From Candidatus Zixiibacteriota bacterium (GTDB taxonomy: Bacteria > Zixibacteria > MSB-5A5 > GN15 > FEB-12): a DNA stretch of 64,000 bases. The stretch covers positions 1 through 64,000 of the forward strand of contig JBFMDV010000036.1 of assembly GCA_040753875.1 (NCBI GenBank), given 5' to 3'. Below the pieces are notes generated by a model. It searched no databases, was not told the origin of the DNA, and saw nothing but the letters and a program-made list of their open reading frames with translations. The position numbers were made by a program, and so were the translations under genes. Positions 18,445 through 28,200 of this stretch are shown piece by piece. Within the stretch, counting starts at the first letter, position 1, and every line of letters begins with the position of its first letter.

Positions 18445-19593
18445 TCAGTACTTCGTAAATCCGCCCGGCAGTTCTCTTCCCTTGGATTCAGACTTGGCGG
18501 CAGACTCGTCCCAGCGGTCGGCAGCGCCGGTGATTCCGCGCAGACGGAGATCGAAGTCATCCGGGTTGGTCGCTTGCGACATCGCTTCCTCAAACGAGAT
18601 CATACCGTTCTTATAGAGCTTCATGATAGCCTGGTCAAACGTCTGCATCCCGTACTGCACGCCTCCCTGCGCCATGAAATCCGGGATATCGACGGTCTTC
18701 TCCGAATTCATGAGGCAATCCTTGATCGCGCCGGAATTGATCATGATCTCGAGCGCCGGGGCGCGTCCGGCCATATCGCTGCGCGCCAGCAGACGCTGGC
18801 AGACTATCGCCTTCATTGTCCCGGCCAGAAGCAACCGTATCTGCTGATGCTGGTGCGGCGGGAAAAACGAAATGATACGCGTAATTGTCTCCACCACGTT
18901 CAACGTATGCAGCGTGGTCAGCACCAGGTGCCCCGTGTCTGCGGCCGTCAGCGCGATGGACATCGTTTCCAGATCGCGCACCTCTCCCACGAGGATCACG
19001 TCGGGGTCCTGCCGAAACGCGTGGCGAAGAGCCGAGGCGAATGTCTCGGTGTCGCCGCCCACCTCGCGTTGCGAGATGATCGCCCGCTTGTCGCGATAGA
19101 TATATTCGATCGGGTCTTCAACTGTCAGGATATTAACCGGCCGATTGGAATTCATTTCTTCGATAATCGCCGCCAGCGTCGTGGACTTACCCGAACCCGT
19201 GGTACCGGTGATGATAATCAGCCCACGGCTTTCGTTGGAGAGTTTTTTGACGATCGGCGGGAGATTTAACTCCTCAAACGAGGGAACCGTCGTGTTGACG
19301 GCGCGGATGGCGATACCGGTGGTGCCGCGCTGGCGGAACAGGTTGATACGGAATCGCCCCAGCTTGGCCACCGAGAGCGCCAAATCCATTTCGTTCTTGC
19401 GCTGGAAACGCTCGAGTTGCTTTTCGTTGAGAATCTGACCGACCACCTGCTCCATGGAGTCGATCGTGATCGGATCGGTGGCGATCTGCTCCAGCGTGCC
19501 GTTGACTCGGATATGCGGGCGCACCCCCACCCGGACATGCAAGTCGGAGGCCCGCCGGTTGAGCATTTCAACCAGCATCTGTTTGAGTGTCAT
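18445..19593 (-). CDS. pilT: Type IV pilus retraction ATPase PilT
   Basis: The 382-residue hexameric secretion ATPase powers pilus retraction. Walker A is GTTGSGKSTTL (K136), the Asp box lies in TVEDPIEYIYRDKRA, Walker B is DPDVILVGEVRD, and the His box is TTLHTLNV. The C-terminal TNPDDFDLRLRGI matches the usual PilT end, extended by about 27 residues. It is the last gene of an apparent operon beginning with hldE1. No other pilus genes are in the window. Confidence 0.95.
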   Translation of the reverse strand: MTLKQMLVEMLNRRASDLHVRVGVRPHIRVNGTLEQIATDPITIDSMEQVVGQILNEKQLERFQRKNEMDLALSVAKLGRFRINLFRQRGTTGIAIRAVNTTVPSFEELNLPPIVKKLSNESRGLIIITGTTGSGKSTTLAAIIEEMNSNRPVNILTVEDPIEYIYRDKRAIISQREVGGDTETFASALRHAFRQDPDVILVGEVRDLETMSIALTAADTGHLVLTTLHTLNVVETITRIISFFPPHQHQQIRLLLAGTMKAIVCQRLLARSDMAGRAPALEIMINSGAIKDCLMNSEKTVDIPDFMAQGGVQYGMQTFDQAIMKLYKNGMISFEEAMSQATNPDDFDLRLRGITGAADRWDESAAKSESKGRELPGGFTKY

Positions 19594-19629
19594 AAGCTCC
19601 GGAGTCCTTTCCGGTATTATATCGGCAGA

Positions 19630-20124
19630 TCAGCCCTTGGGATCAATCCTGAAAAGCACCTGGCCGAACTCCACTGGCTTGGCGTTTTCCGCCAGGATCT
19701 CCACCACTCGCCCGGACACTTCCGACTCGATCTCATTCATCAGCTTCATCGCCTCGACAATGCAAACCACCTGGCCAACCGTGATCCGCTCATTAACCGA
19801 CACGTACGGCGGTGCATCTGGCGAGGGTGCCGCGTAGAACGTGCCGACCATAGGAGACTTGATCTCTACAAGTTGACCGGTATCGACCGGTGTCGGCGGC
19901 GCCGCTTGCGGCCCAGCAGGCGCAGGAGCGGTCGAAGGGACTGGAGCCGCAGCCGGCGACGGGACCACCGCGGTGAGTACCGCCGGAGTCTCACTATGGC
20001 CGTTCGACTTGGCTTCCAGCCTCTTCTTTATGCTTATCTTGCGCCCCCATCGGGTCACCTCAAGCGACTCGATCTCCGACTCCTCGACGAGGCGTATCAA
20101 TTTTCTTATATACTTTTCATTCAT
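19630..20124 (-). CDS. accB: Biotin carboxyl carrier protein of acetyl-CoA carboxylase
   Basis: The 164-residue protein has an N-terminal helix (residues 1-20), a Pro/Ala-rich linker (about 45-80) and a C-terminal biotinyl domain with K127 in VEAMKLMNEIES. It carries carboxybiotin between AccC and the carboxyltransferase. The usual partner accC is about 4 kb away in the next transcription unit, which is unusual since accB-accC are commonly adjacent. Confidence 0.96.
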   Translation of the reverse strand: MNEKYIRKLIRLVEESEIESLEVTRWGRKISIKKRLEAKSNGHSETPAVLTAVVPSPAAAPVPSTAPAPAGPQAAPPTPVDTGQLVEIKSPMVGTFYAAPSPDAPPYVSVNERITVGQVVCIVEAMKLMNEIESEVSGRVVEILAENAKPVEFGQVLFRIDPKG

Positions 20125-20157
20125 ATCTAATCCTCACGGAATAGAATCCATGATGAC

Positions 20158-20176
20158 TGGCCGGCGAAACCGGCCA
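20158..20176. repeat. Intergenic 7-bp hairpin between pepP and accB
   Basis: TGGCCGG and CCGGCCA pair over a 5-base loop in the 95-base gap. There is no T-run, so it is more likely a processing or stability hairpin than a terminator. Confidence 0.5.
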
Positions 20177-20218
20177 CATGGTTATACCTTCCCAGCGAAT
20201 GATTATACCGGCGTTAGA

Positions 20219-21292
20219 CTACAGCTCCAACAAGTTTTTTGGCGCCCGGTTCAGCACCTTTCCGCCAGTCCTGGTGACCAGAACATCGTCCTCGATCCGG
20301 ACCCCGCCCCAACCGGAAATGTAGATTCCTGGCTCTATCGTTATCACGTTGTTGGGCTTCAACTTATCCTTGGAAATCGCCGACACCCGAGGACCCATGT
20401 GGATAAAAAAGCCTATCCCATGCCCTGTCCCGTGCCCAAACTCCTTCCCATATCCGGCCTTCTTGATAAGCGACCGGCAGGCCTCATCGACAGCCTTGGC
20501 AGCAACCCCGGCCCTGACCCGTCGAATACCGGCCAACTGGGCTTTCAGCACGATGCCGTATATCTTCTTCTGTCTCGGCGTCGCTTTTCCCACGACCACG
20601 GTGCGCGTGATGTCGGAAACGAATCCGTTAACTCTGGCCCCGAAATCGAACGTGACAAAATCCCCCTTCTCGAGCCGCTTGGCCGAAGCAACTCCGTGGG
20701 GCATGGCTGCCCGATAGCCGGAGGCAACGATGGTATCAAACGCCGGTTTCTCCGAACCGAGCATCATCATCTGGTACTCCATCTCGGCCGCCAGCTCGTT
20801 TTCGCGCACCCCGGGGCGGACCAGTTCGAGTATCCGCCTGAAAACCGTGTCGGAAATTTCCACCGCCTTTCGAATGTTGGTCAGTTCCGCGGTATCTTTC
20901 ACCCACCCCATCTCGGCAAACAGGCTGTCGGCATTCACCGGTAGCGCCTCCGGGAGGTTGGCCGCCAGCTTGTCCCGGTTAGTGACGGAAAGATGGTCGC
21001 CACAGAATCCCACCCGTTGGTTCCGACCTTTGAGGATCGCAACTTCCTTAAGATTAACGTACAGATCCCCCGTGACGATGGAGACCCTGGCGCCTCGTAC
21101 CTGTTTTTTCGCCTGGTCCGTGAAACGAAAATCGGTCAGAAACTCGGCCCCATGCCCCGACAACACCAGCATGCCGGAGTCGCCGGAAAAGCCGGTTAGG
21201 TACCGTACCTGTTCCATATTGGTGACAATAATAGCATCGAGATTCGCAGCCCGACATTTGGCCCGGAGTTCATTGATCCGTGAAGTGGACAT
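20219..21292 (-). CDS. Xaa-Pro aminopeptidase / Xaa-Pro dipeptidase (M24B)
   Basis: The 357-residue cytoplasmic metallopeptidase has a creatinase-like N-terminal domain (about 1-130) and a pita-bread catalytic domain. Metal ligands are visible in FDFGARVNGFVSDITRT (two Asp), FGHGTGHGIGF (His), TIEPGIYI (Glu) and VRIEDDVLVT (Glu). It removes N-terminal residues preceding proline. The start overlaps the upstream TPR gene by 23 bases. accB follows, an arrangement seen in many bacteria. Confidence 0.93.
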   Translation of the reverse strand: MSTSRINELRAKCRAANLDAIIVTNMEQVRYLTGFSGDSGMLVLSGHGAEFLTDFRFTDQAKKQVRGARVSIVTGDLYVNLKEVAILKGRNQRVGFCGDHLSVTNRDKLAANLPEALPVNADSLFAEMGWVKDTAELTNIRKAVEISDTVFRRILELVRPGVRENELAAEMEYQMMMLGSEKPAFDTIVASGYRAAMPHGVASAKRLEKGDFVTFDFGARVNGFVSDITRTVVVGKATPRQKKIYGIVLKAQLAGIRRVRAGVAAKAVDEACRSLIKKAGYGKEFGHGTGHGIGFFIHMGPRVSAISKDKLKPNNVITIEPGIYISGWGGVRIEDDVLVTRTGGKVLNRAPKNLLEL

Positions 21293-21911
21293 GATCGAGA
21301 TTCCTCTTATCTTTTTCTTTTATGTGCCGCTCGGCCGAGGCAAGTTTCTCCAAAAGCCGAGGGTGTCGATTGTTGACCGCAAGTTTTTGGTAGATCATCG
21401 CCGCCAGGCGCGAGTGGCCTTGATTTAGATACAGGTCAGCCATGGTTTCAGTGAAGAACGGAATTCGCCGATACGCCGCCGTGGTCTCCGCATCGCCGAT
21501 TTCCTCGCCGCGCGTGATCGTGATCGTGCGGACCGTCTCTTTGCTTGGCGACGCCAGGTCAGAGCGCAGAGCCTGACAGGCAGGGTCGATCTCAAGGATA
21601 CGCTGATATGTGGCTATGGCGCTCATCTCATCGCCCGACGCAAACCGGATGTCGGCAAGATATTTGAGGGCAGCAATATTCTCCGGGTCTGCCGCCAGAA
21701 CCTGGTAAAACTCTTCGATGGCCGATTCCGTCTGGCCAGCGGCGTACAGCGCCTTGGCCAGCAGTAATCGCCCGGCGAGCGAGTACGGCTCCTCAGCCAG
21801 TTGCTGTCGGCACAATTCAACCGCACCGGCGTACCGTTCGCTCTCAAGCAGCCGTGCGGCCTGTGCCGGCCAGTACCCATGCGATGCCAGTTGTTGCGTG
21901 AGACTGTTCAT
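21270..21911 (-). CDS. Tetratricopeptide-repeat protein
   Basis: The 213-residue protein has at least three TPR units: about 18-50 (RYAGAVELCRQQLAEEPYS), 52-85 (YAAGQTESAIEEFYQVLAADP) and 87-119 (SGDEMSAIATYQRILEIDP), plus a possible fourth near 155-190. No signal peptide or membrane helix is evident. It is presumably a protein-interaction scaffold. It overlaps pepP and lies 13 bases downstream of hldE2. Confidence 0.8.
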   Translation of the reverse strand: MNSLTQQLASHGYWPAQAARLLESERYAGAVELCRQQLAEEPYSLAGRLLLAKALYAAGQTESAIEEFYQVLAADPENIAALKYLADIRFASGDEMSAIATYQRILEIDPACQALRSDLASPSKETVRTITITRGEEIGDAETTAAYRRIPFFTETMADLYLNQGHSRLAAMIYQKLAVNNRHPRLLEKLASAERHIKEKDKRNLDHVHFTDQ

Positions 21912-21924
21912 TCCTGCCGACCGA

Positions 21925-22395
21925 TCAGGCGTGTCCGAGTCGCGCGAGTATTTTGCTGGTCGAGCGTCCCGGTGTCAGACGAATACGCCGCACCCGACCC
22001 CCGTACGAGCGGACGAACGTCGCCCCCACGATCTCGGCAGCCTGGTAGTCCGCACCTTTGACAAGCACATCGGGGCGGATCGTTCGAATCAATTTGTCCG
22101 GCGTATCCTCACCGAAGATGACGACGTAATCGACCGCTCGAAGCGCCAGCAGCACGGCTGCCCGGTCCTCTTGTCTCTGGAAGGGTCTCCCCTTGCCTTT
22201 CAGGCGGCGCGCCGAGGTATCACTGTTGAGGCCCACGATCAGCACATCTCCCAACGACTTTGCTCTCGCCAGATACTGAACGTGCCCGCGATGCAGTATG
22301 TCGAAAACGCCATTGGTGAAGACGACGTGTTGATGGCGCCTGCGATAGCGCCGTATCATGGCGGGAATCATCCGCGCGGACAGGAGCCGTTCCAT
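21925..22395 (-). CDS. rfaE2: D-glycero-beta-D-manno-heptose 1-phosphate adenylyltransferase
   Basis: The 156-residue nucleotidyltransferase corresponds to the C-terminal half of E. coli HldE. It has the FTNGVFDILHRGHVQYL block with the HxGH motif and VGLNSDTSARRLKGKGRPF. It makes ADP-heptose for the LPS inner core. The kinase half is a separate gene upstream (23344-24387), with an unrelated exported protein between them. Confidence 0.94.
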   Translation of the reverse strand: MERLLSARMIPAMIRRYRRRHQHVVFTNGVFDILHRGHVQYLARAKSLGDVLIVGLNSDTSARRLKGKGRPFQRQEDRAAVLLALRAVDYVVIFGEDTPDKLIRTIRPDVLVKGADYQAAEIVGATFVRSYGGRVRRIRLTPGRSTSKILARLGHA

Positions 22396-22412
22396 GGTAT
22401 AGGTTACTCGTC

Positions 22413-23342
22413 CTACCGACCGGCGTATAGGTAGGCTTTCCGGATCGTTTCCATCATGCTCATGGGGACCTTTGTTCCACTACGATCCGGCATCAGAAAG
22501 CTGATCTTGCGCGAGGAGATCTCTGAACGGAAAAGCATCGTGGCCACCTCAACCACCGATTCCACGTTGGCGTGCATCTGGGCCGCAGAGTCATTTCTCA
22601 TCTCCGGCAACGAGTCAGATACCTCGAACTCCCGGCAGATGTCCTGCAGTTCGACGCCAATCGCCTGGCAGAGACTTCCAATCCTCACATCGGTCGTAAA
22701 CGCGACTCTGGCACAAAGTATCCCGTTGATTCGGAGAGTGTCCTTCACCTGTGTCGCACAATACGCCAGGGCCTCGGTCCCGTTGGGAAATGAAATAGTG
22801 GTGGTGTCATAGCTCACGGATCCTATCGCCGTGGACCGACCCCGCAGCCGGAGCATTCGTCCATTCCACTCCTCCAGGTCCCGTTTCGCAATTGCGTCCG
22901 GGTTGATCAGCCGCTTGACCATGGTTGCCTGGTCTGAAGACATCGAGGAATCGATGCGCCCTATGATGGCGTCATACCCTTCGACCCTGATCGCCGTCCC
23001 GATGCTGTCAATCTCGGTAGTGACAGTCAGGCCGACGAGGATATTGAGCAGCGGATCGTCAACCGTCTCACCGTCCCGCTTCATGGAGATGGCGGCGCTT
23101 TTCTCCCGCAAAGCCCAGCCCGAGGCGGTCCGGGTCAATGTCCCTTCGCCACTGAGCAAGGCGCTGTCTAAGATGGCCGCCGCGGTATCGGCCGTGCGGG
23201 AACGGGCCGTCACTGCGGAAACCTGGTAACTGACAGAATCCGGCGGCGCAAACGCAAACTGCCCTGTTTCACCCGGCGCCGACGCTGCAATCGCGAGCAG
23301 ACTTCCGGACAGGAGAACGACAGCGGAGACTCGTATGGACAT
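22413..23342 (-). CDS. Exported protein of unknown function
   Basis: From ATG 23342 (SD AGAGGA) the product is about 309 residues with a clear signal peptide (SIRVSAVVLLSGSLLAIAASA). An 18-codon upstream extension was rejected because it lacks an SD. The rest is mixed alpha/beta with no recognised catalytic motif; LLNILVGLTVTTEIDSIG and CARVAFTTDVRIGSLCQ suggest a beta-rich periplasmic domain. It begins 1 base after hldE1 and ends 17 bases before hldE2, so it is co-transcribed with both. A cell-envelope role is inferred from context only. Confidence 0.75.
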   Translation of the reverse strand: MSIRVSAVVLLSGSLLAIAASAPGETGQFAFAPPDSVSYQVSAVTARSRTADTAAAILDSALLSGEGTLTRTASGWALREKSAAISMKRDGETVDDPLLNILVGLTVTTEIDSIGTAIRVEGYDAIIGRIDSSMSSDQATMVKRLINPDAIAKRDLEEWNGRMLRLRGRSTAIGSVSYDTTTISFPNGTEALAYCATQVKDTLRINGILCARVAFTTDVRIGSLCQAIGVELQDICREFEVSDSLPEMRNDSAAQMHANVESVVEVATMLFRSEISSRKISFLMPDRSGTKVPMSMMETIRKAYLYAGR

Positions 23343-23343
23343 G

Positions 23344-24387
23344 TTATTTCCTCTGACCCGGCTGAACCACGGGGCCGGCTGCAGTGAGATTCCCATTTGC
23401 GAAATTCATCTCGAGTTCGTGCCGAAGCTGCGGAAGTGTGATAGTGGCCGTGCCGATCTCGCCGACCGTGTATCCGGCCGCAGCATTGGCAATGACCGCG
23501 GCCTCAACGAGACTCGCTCCGGCACAGACCGCAGACACGAATGTTGCGATCACCGTATCACCGGCGCCAGTGACATCAAATACCTGGCGCGCGAAAGTGG
23601 GAATATGCGTCGGCTCATCGCCACTCTGAAACAGCGACATCCCCTGCGCACCGCGCGTGATCAGGATCGCCTCCGCCTGAAGTTTCGCCAGCAGTCCGGC
23701 GCCGACCTCCAGCAGGTCCAGCTCGGTCCTGATCCGTTTGCCGAACGCGAATCCGGCTTCATGGTGATTCGGCGTGATCAGCGACACGTGTTGATAGCTG
23801 AAGAAGTGCGTTTCCTTCGGGTCGACCGCGACGAATATGCCGCGTGACCGGCAGGCCCCAATGATTCGCTCGAGCAACGAGCGCGTGATCACACCCTTAC
23901 CATAATCCGATATGATAACCGCCTTGATGCTGTCGGCGGCCGCGAGAAACCGGTTGACCACCCGATCCTCGATGGCGGCATCCAGCTCGTGCGTGTTTTC
24001 CCGATCGGCCCGGACCACCTGCTGGCTGTGCGCGATGATGCGTGTTTTGATCGTGGTCTGACGGGATGAGTCGTTGATAAGAAAATCGCGCCCGATATTC
24101 TTTTCTTTCAGGAGCTGGCTTAGTTTGACCGCGGCCTCGTCCTCGCCGACCGCGCCCAGCAAGAGCGCTTCATCCCCAAGCGCATGAATGTTGGCCGCGA
24201 CGTTTGCCGCGCCGCCCAATAGCAGCCGGGTCGTGGTAATCTCAACGACCGGCACGGGCGCTTCCGGCGAAATACGATTGACCGAACCCAGCAGGTATTC
24301 GTCGAGCATGATGTCGCCGAGGATCATGATCCGTGAACGGCCCATGCTCGTCAGCACCGCATCGATTCGCTCTTTCGTCACCGGCAT
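23344..24387 (-). CDS. rfaE1: D-glycero-beta-D-manno-heptose-7-phosphate kinase
   Basis: The 347-residue PfkB/ribokinase-family protein corresponds to the N-terminal half of HldE. The N-terminal ILGDIMLDEYLLGSVNRISPEAPVPV and the catalytic VFDVTGAGDTVIATF (anion hole plus catalytic Asp) are diagnostic. It phosphorylates heptose-7-phosphate at C1. It is the first gene of the operon, with a candidate promoter about 60 bases upstream. Confidence 0.95.
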   Translation of the reverse strand: MPVTKERIDAVLTSMGRSRIMILGDIMLDEYLLGSVNRISPEAPVPVVEITTTRLLLGGAANVAANIHALGDEALLLGAVGEDEAAVKLSQLLKEKNIGRDFLINDSSRQTTIKTRIIAHSQQVVRADRENTHELDAAIEDRVVNRFLAAADSIKAVIISDYGKGVITRSLLERIIGACRSRGIFVAVDPKETHFFSYQHVSLITPNHHEAGFAFGKRIRTELDLLEVGAGLLAKLQAEAILITRGAQGMSLFQSGDEPTHIPTFARQVFDVTGAGDTVIATFVSAVCAGASLVEAAVIANAAAGYTVGEIGTATITLPQLRHELEMNFANGNLTAAGPVVQPGQRK

Positions 24388-24439
24388 CCGAATGTCCTTT
24401 GTCTGGTGTATTCAACCCGCAGGTCCGCGGCTTCCGGGG

Positions 24440-24467
24440 TTGACACAGCGGCCAAATATATTACACT
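24440..24467 (+). promoter_or_regulatory. Promoter for the DUF3467 gene
   Basis: TTGACA (24440-24445), a 16-base spacer and TACACT (24462-24467). The start would be near 24474, about 48 bases before the ATG. Confidence 0.6.
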
Positions 24468-24483
24468 GCCCTGGCGGAGACAA
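24455..24483 (-). promoter_or_regulatory. Promoter for hldE1, overlapping the divergent one
   Basis: On the minus strand TTGTCT (24478-24483), a 17-base spacer and TATATT (24455-24460). It overlaps the plus-strand promoter, so the two polymerases would compete for the same DNA. Confidence 0.5.
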
Positions 24484-24521
24484 GGAAGAAGCACACGTAA
24501 TTGAATAGAGAGAAGCCGTGT

Positions 24522-24848
24522 ATGGAACAGACCGCACCCCAGCAGATCAATATCGAACTTGGCGAGAAGGAAGCCGAGGGCATTTACGCCAATCTGGCGA
24601 TGATCACGCACTCCCCGACGGAGATAGTCATCGATTTTTCCCGCATCATGCCGCGAACCGCCAAAGCCCGCGTGCTGGCACGCATCATCATGACACCGAT
24701 GCACGCCAAGCTGCTGCAACGCGCGCTCGAGGAAAACCTCAAGAAATACGAAAGTCAGTTCGGCGAGATCAAGATCCATGGCGCGCCGCCCACGCCCAAG
24801 ACGATCGGGTTCGGTGTCGGCCCGGAAAACGATACCGACAAGAAGTAA
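24522..24848 (+). CDS. DUF3467 family protein
   Basis: The 108-residue protein from ATG 24522 (preceded by AGAGAG) fits DUF3467: an N-terminal GEKEAEGIYANLAMITHSPTE strand-helix, EIVIDFSRIMP, a PRTAKARVLARIIMTPMHAKLL helix region, then an amphipathic helix ending KKYE. The family is short, cytoplasmic and of unknown function. An in-frame TTG at 24501 is possible but less likely. Confidence 0.85.
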   Translation: MEQTAPQQINIELGEKEAEGIYANLAMITHSPTEIVIDFSRIMPRTAKARVLARIIMTPMHAKLLQRALEENLKKYESQFGEIKIHGAPPTPKTIGFGVGPENDTDKK

Positions 24849-24908
24849 CTGGCTGACTCGATCCATTTTTTGGTTGACCCTGCCCTGTCCGGTCAGTGCA
24901 TTGGGGCG

Positions 24909-25130
24909 ATGAGTGTAGCCAAAAGCACCGCCATCTGCCCGTTCTGCAAAGAACCGATCAATGCCGGAGCGGTCAAATGCAAACATTGTCAGTCCGATCT
25001 GTCCGGGATCAGGAAAACGCGCACGAATTATTTCGCGCGTTATAACACGTTTCGGTATGGCTTCCTGGCAGGCATTCTGTTCACTGTAGCAGTCGCACTA
25101 CTTGGTTACTTCCAGTTCTTCCGCGATTAG
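24909..25130 (+). CDS. Small zinc-ribbon membrane protein
   Basis: The 73-residue protein from ATG 24909 has a zinc ribbon (CPFCKEPINAGAVKCKHC, two CxxC knuckles) and one C-terminal transmembrane helix (FLAGILFTVAVALLGYFQF). Such proteins are common and mostly uncharacterised. The start is uncertain; an earlier codon would add 13 residues. It lies 60 bases after the DUF3467 gene. Confidence 0.65.
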   Translation: MSVAKSTAICPFCKEPINAGAVKCKHCQSDLSGIRKTRTNYFARYNTFRYGFLAGILFTVAVALLGYFQFFRD

Positions 25131-25254
25131 CGCTTGTTTTTCGACGGCCGGTCGCCGCTCGGAAACAGCATCATTCCATTAACATCACACGCATCTTGTC
25201 CGATATATGTCCATATGGAATTGACGACATATTCCTTTGGCCACCGGACGGCCT

Positions 25255-28200
25255 ATGCATAACACAAGGGTGGAGCCCGTCGAACAGGGGGGCAACGACC
25301 AGGCCGCCGAACCCGCTGGTAGACCGGCCCCTCGCGGCACCGGTCCGGTCAGGATGGCGCTTCGGGAAACCGATGAAGCGTTGCGCGTCATTTTCAACAG
25401 TGTCCACGACGCAATCTTCATCCACGACGAAGACGGGACCGTTGTTGACGTCAACGACCGCATGCTGCGCATGTACGATCTCACGCGCCAGCAGGCGCTT
25501 GGATATTCCATCCTGAACGACTACAGCGGTTCGGGAAATCCGGCCGGTCAGGTTCGGGAGATCTGGGCGCGCACCTTGGCCGGTGAGGACCAATTGTTCG
25601 AATGGAAGGCCAGGCGCCCGCGCGACGGCTCTCAATTCGATTGCGAGGTGTTTCTCACGGCCATCAAGTATCGTGGACGGCGATTGATCCTGGCAACCGT
25701 GCGGGATATCACAGTCCGAAAACAAGAACAGGAAGTGCTACGGGCCGCAACCATGCAGCTGCAGGCGCTGTTCAACGCTTCACCTTTAGGGATCATGGCC
25801 GTGGATCGGCAGGGGCGGGTAACACTGTGGAACGCCGCCGCCGAGCGCATGTTCGGTTGGACGCGCGAGGAAGTTATCGGCCGATCCAACCCCCTGGCGT
25901 CCGAAACGAGGCAGAGTGAGTTTGAAACGCTGCGTGCCCGTGTCGTTCGAGGTGAGTCGTCGTCCACCGTGGCAACGACGCGCCGCCGCAAGGACGGCAC
26001 CTCGATCGAGATAAGTCTCTCCACGGCGCCCCTTCGCGATGCCGCCGGCACGATTATCGGGCACATGGCGGTCATGGCGGATATCACGGCGCAGAAGCAG
26101 GCCGAGAAAGCGCTTCGCGAATCGGAAGAGAAATACCGTACCTTGATCGAGAATATCAATGACGTCGCGTACGCGTATGATCCCGACGGCGTGATCACGT
26201 ACATCACGCCGAATGTCGAGCGGATCGCCGGCTATTCGCCCGGCGAGATCGTGGGCCGCAACCTGCGGGATTTTGTTCATGCCGACGACATCCCCCAGGT
26301 CGAAAAGGGTCTGGCGGCAATCACGCAGGAGGGCAAGACGGTCCCCTTCCTCGGGCGCATCCACACGAAATCGGGTGGTTTGCTTTCCGTCGAAGAACTC
26401 AGCCGGCCGGTCCGGGATGCCGAAGGCAGCATCACACATGTCGTCGGGATTATCCGCGACATTTCCGCCCGCATGCGGGATCAGGATGAGATTCGAAAAC
26501 TATCTCAGGCGGTCGAACAGAGTCCCATCTCCATCATCATCACGGACCTGAACGGGAACATCGAATATGCCAACCGGCGCTTCGCCGAGCTGACGGGGTA
26601 CAGCCTTGACGAGGTCAGGGGGAAAAACCCGCGGCTTTTGAAATCCGGACTCATGTCGGAAGACGTCTATCGCGACCTCTGGAGCACTATCCGCCGAGGG
26701 GAGCGATGGCAGGGGATACTTCATAATCGCAAGAAGAACGGCGAACTCTACTGGGAAATGGCGTCGATTTGCGCCATCACCGACGAGCACGGTCGTATCA
26801 CGCATTACCTCGCGCTCAAGGAGAATATCACCGAAAGAGTTCTCAACGAACGGGAATTCCGCAAACTCTCAACGGCGATGGTGCAATCGGCCAATCTCAT
26901 TTCGATGATCAACGCCGACGGCTTCATCGAGTTTGTCAATCCGCGCTTCTGTCAGGTCACCGGCTACGGCCTGCCGGAAGTCATTGCCAAACCTCTCAGC
27001 GTACTCCAATCGCCGGACAACGACGAAGAGGTCATTGCAGCCGTCTGGGGCGCCATCAGAAGCGGGGCCACCTGGTCCGGACGTCTCCGCAGTCGTCGCA
27101 AGAACGGCGAGATATTCTGGGAGCACGTGACACTAACTCCGGTCCGGGACGAAACGGGCCGCCTAATGAACTTCGTGCTGATCGGCGAGGATATCACCGC
27201 CGAAATCGCCGCCCAGCAACAGCTCCTCGAATCGGACAAGTTGGCCGCTATCGGCGTGCTGGCCGCCGGCGTCTCCCACGAGTTCAAGAATTATCTGGGC
27301 GGGATCATTGGCAACGCCTCCTTCACCCTCGACCAGTTGGCTGCGGGAAGTTCCCCCGGCCTCGATCTGGCAAAAGAGACGCTCTCACAGATCATCGATC
27401 TTGGCGAGAAGGCGAACCAGGTCGCCATGACACTGCTCAGCTACTCCAAATCGCGAACACAGGACCGGGTCCGCACCAACCTCCACCCTATCATCACTGA
27501 CACGCTGAATCTGGTCGAGAAGGAGATGCGCGGACGCGGCATTGAGGTAGTGACCTATCTGGAAGCGATTCCGGATGTTGAAGTCTCCCCCTCCAAGATC
27601 CAGCAGTTGCTCCTCAATTTGCTCATCAACGCCCAGGATGCTATCGAAGGAATGGGTGTCGTGAGTATCGTACTCACGGCTGATGATACCTACGCCTGGT
27701 TGAAGGTTGGGGATACCGGCATAGGCATTCCCGCGAAGAATCTGGCGCGCATCTTTGATCCGTTCTTCTCGACGAAGGGGGTGTGGGGCCAGGACAGAAT
27801 ATCGGGCACCGGCATGGGGCTGGCGATCTGCCGCAACATAGCTCGCGAGCACAGCGGCGACATGCTGGTGGAATCACTGGTGGGGATCGGCTCCACCTTC
27901 AGTCTTCGCCTGCCGCTCAGCACAGCGCCGAATCCGGAGCATACGTCAATCGATCCGCCACGTCACCTTAGACTGCTGATCTTCTCGTCCGACCAGGCTC
28001 TGTACCAGCATTATTTCAAACCGGCCTGTAGTGCAGGTGCGTCACTTCATATGGTGGACGATGTTGCCAGAATCGAAGGGGATCTCCGCCTGATCTGCGA
28101 CCTGGTCATTTGCGACGCTCGATTCTCCGGGAAAATTGAGTTGCTCAAGATGGCCGAATCGAGCCGGCTGGCGCAGGTCCCGTACGTCATGGTCCAGTGC

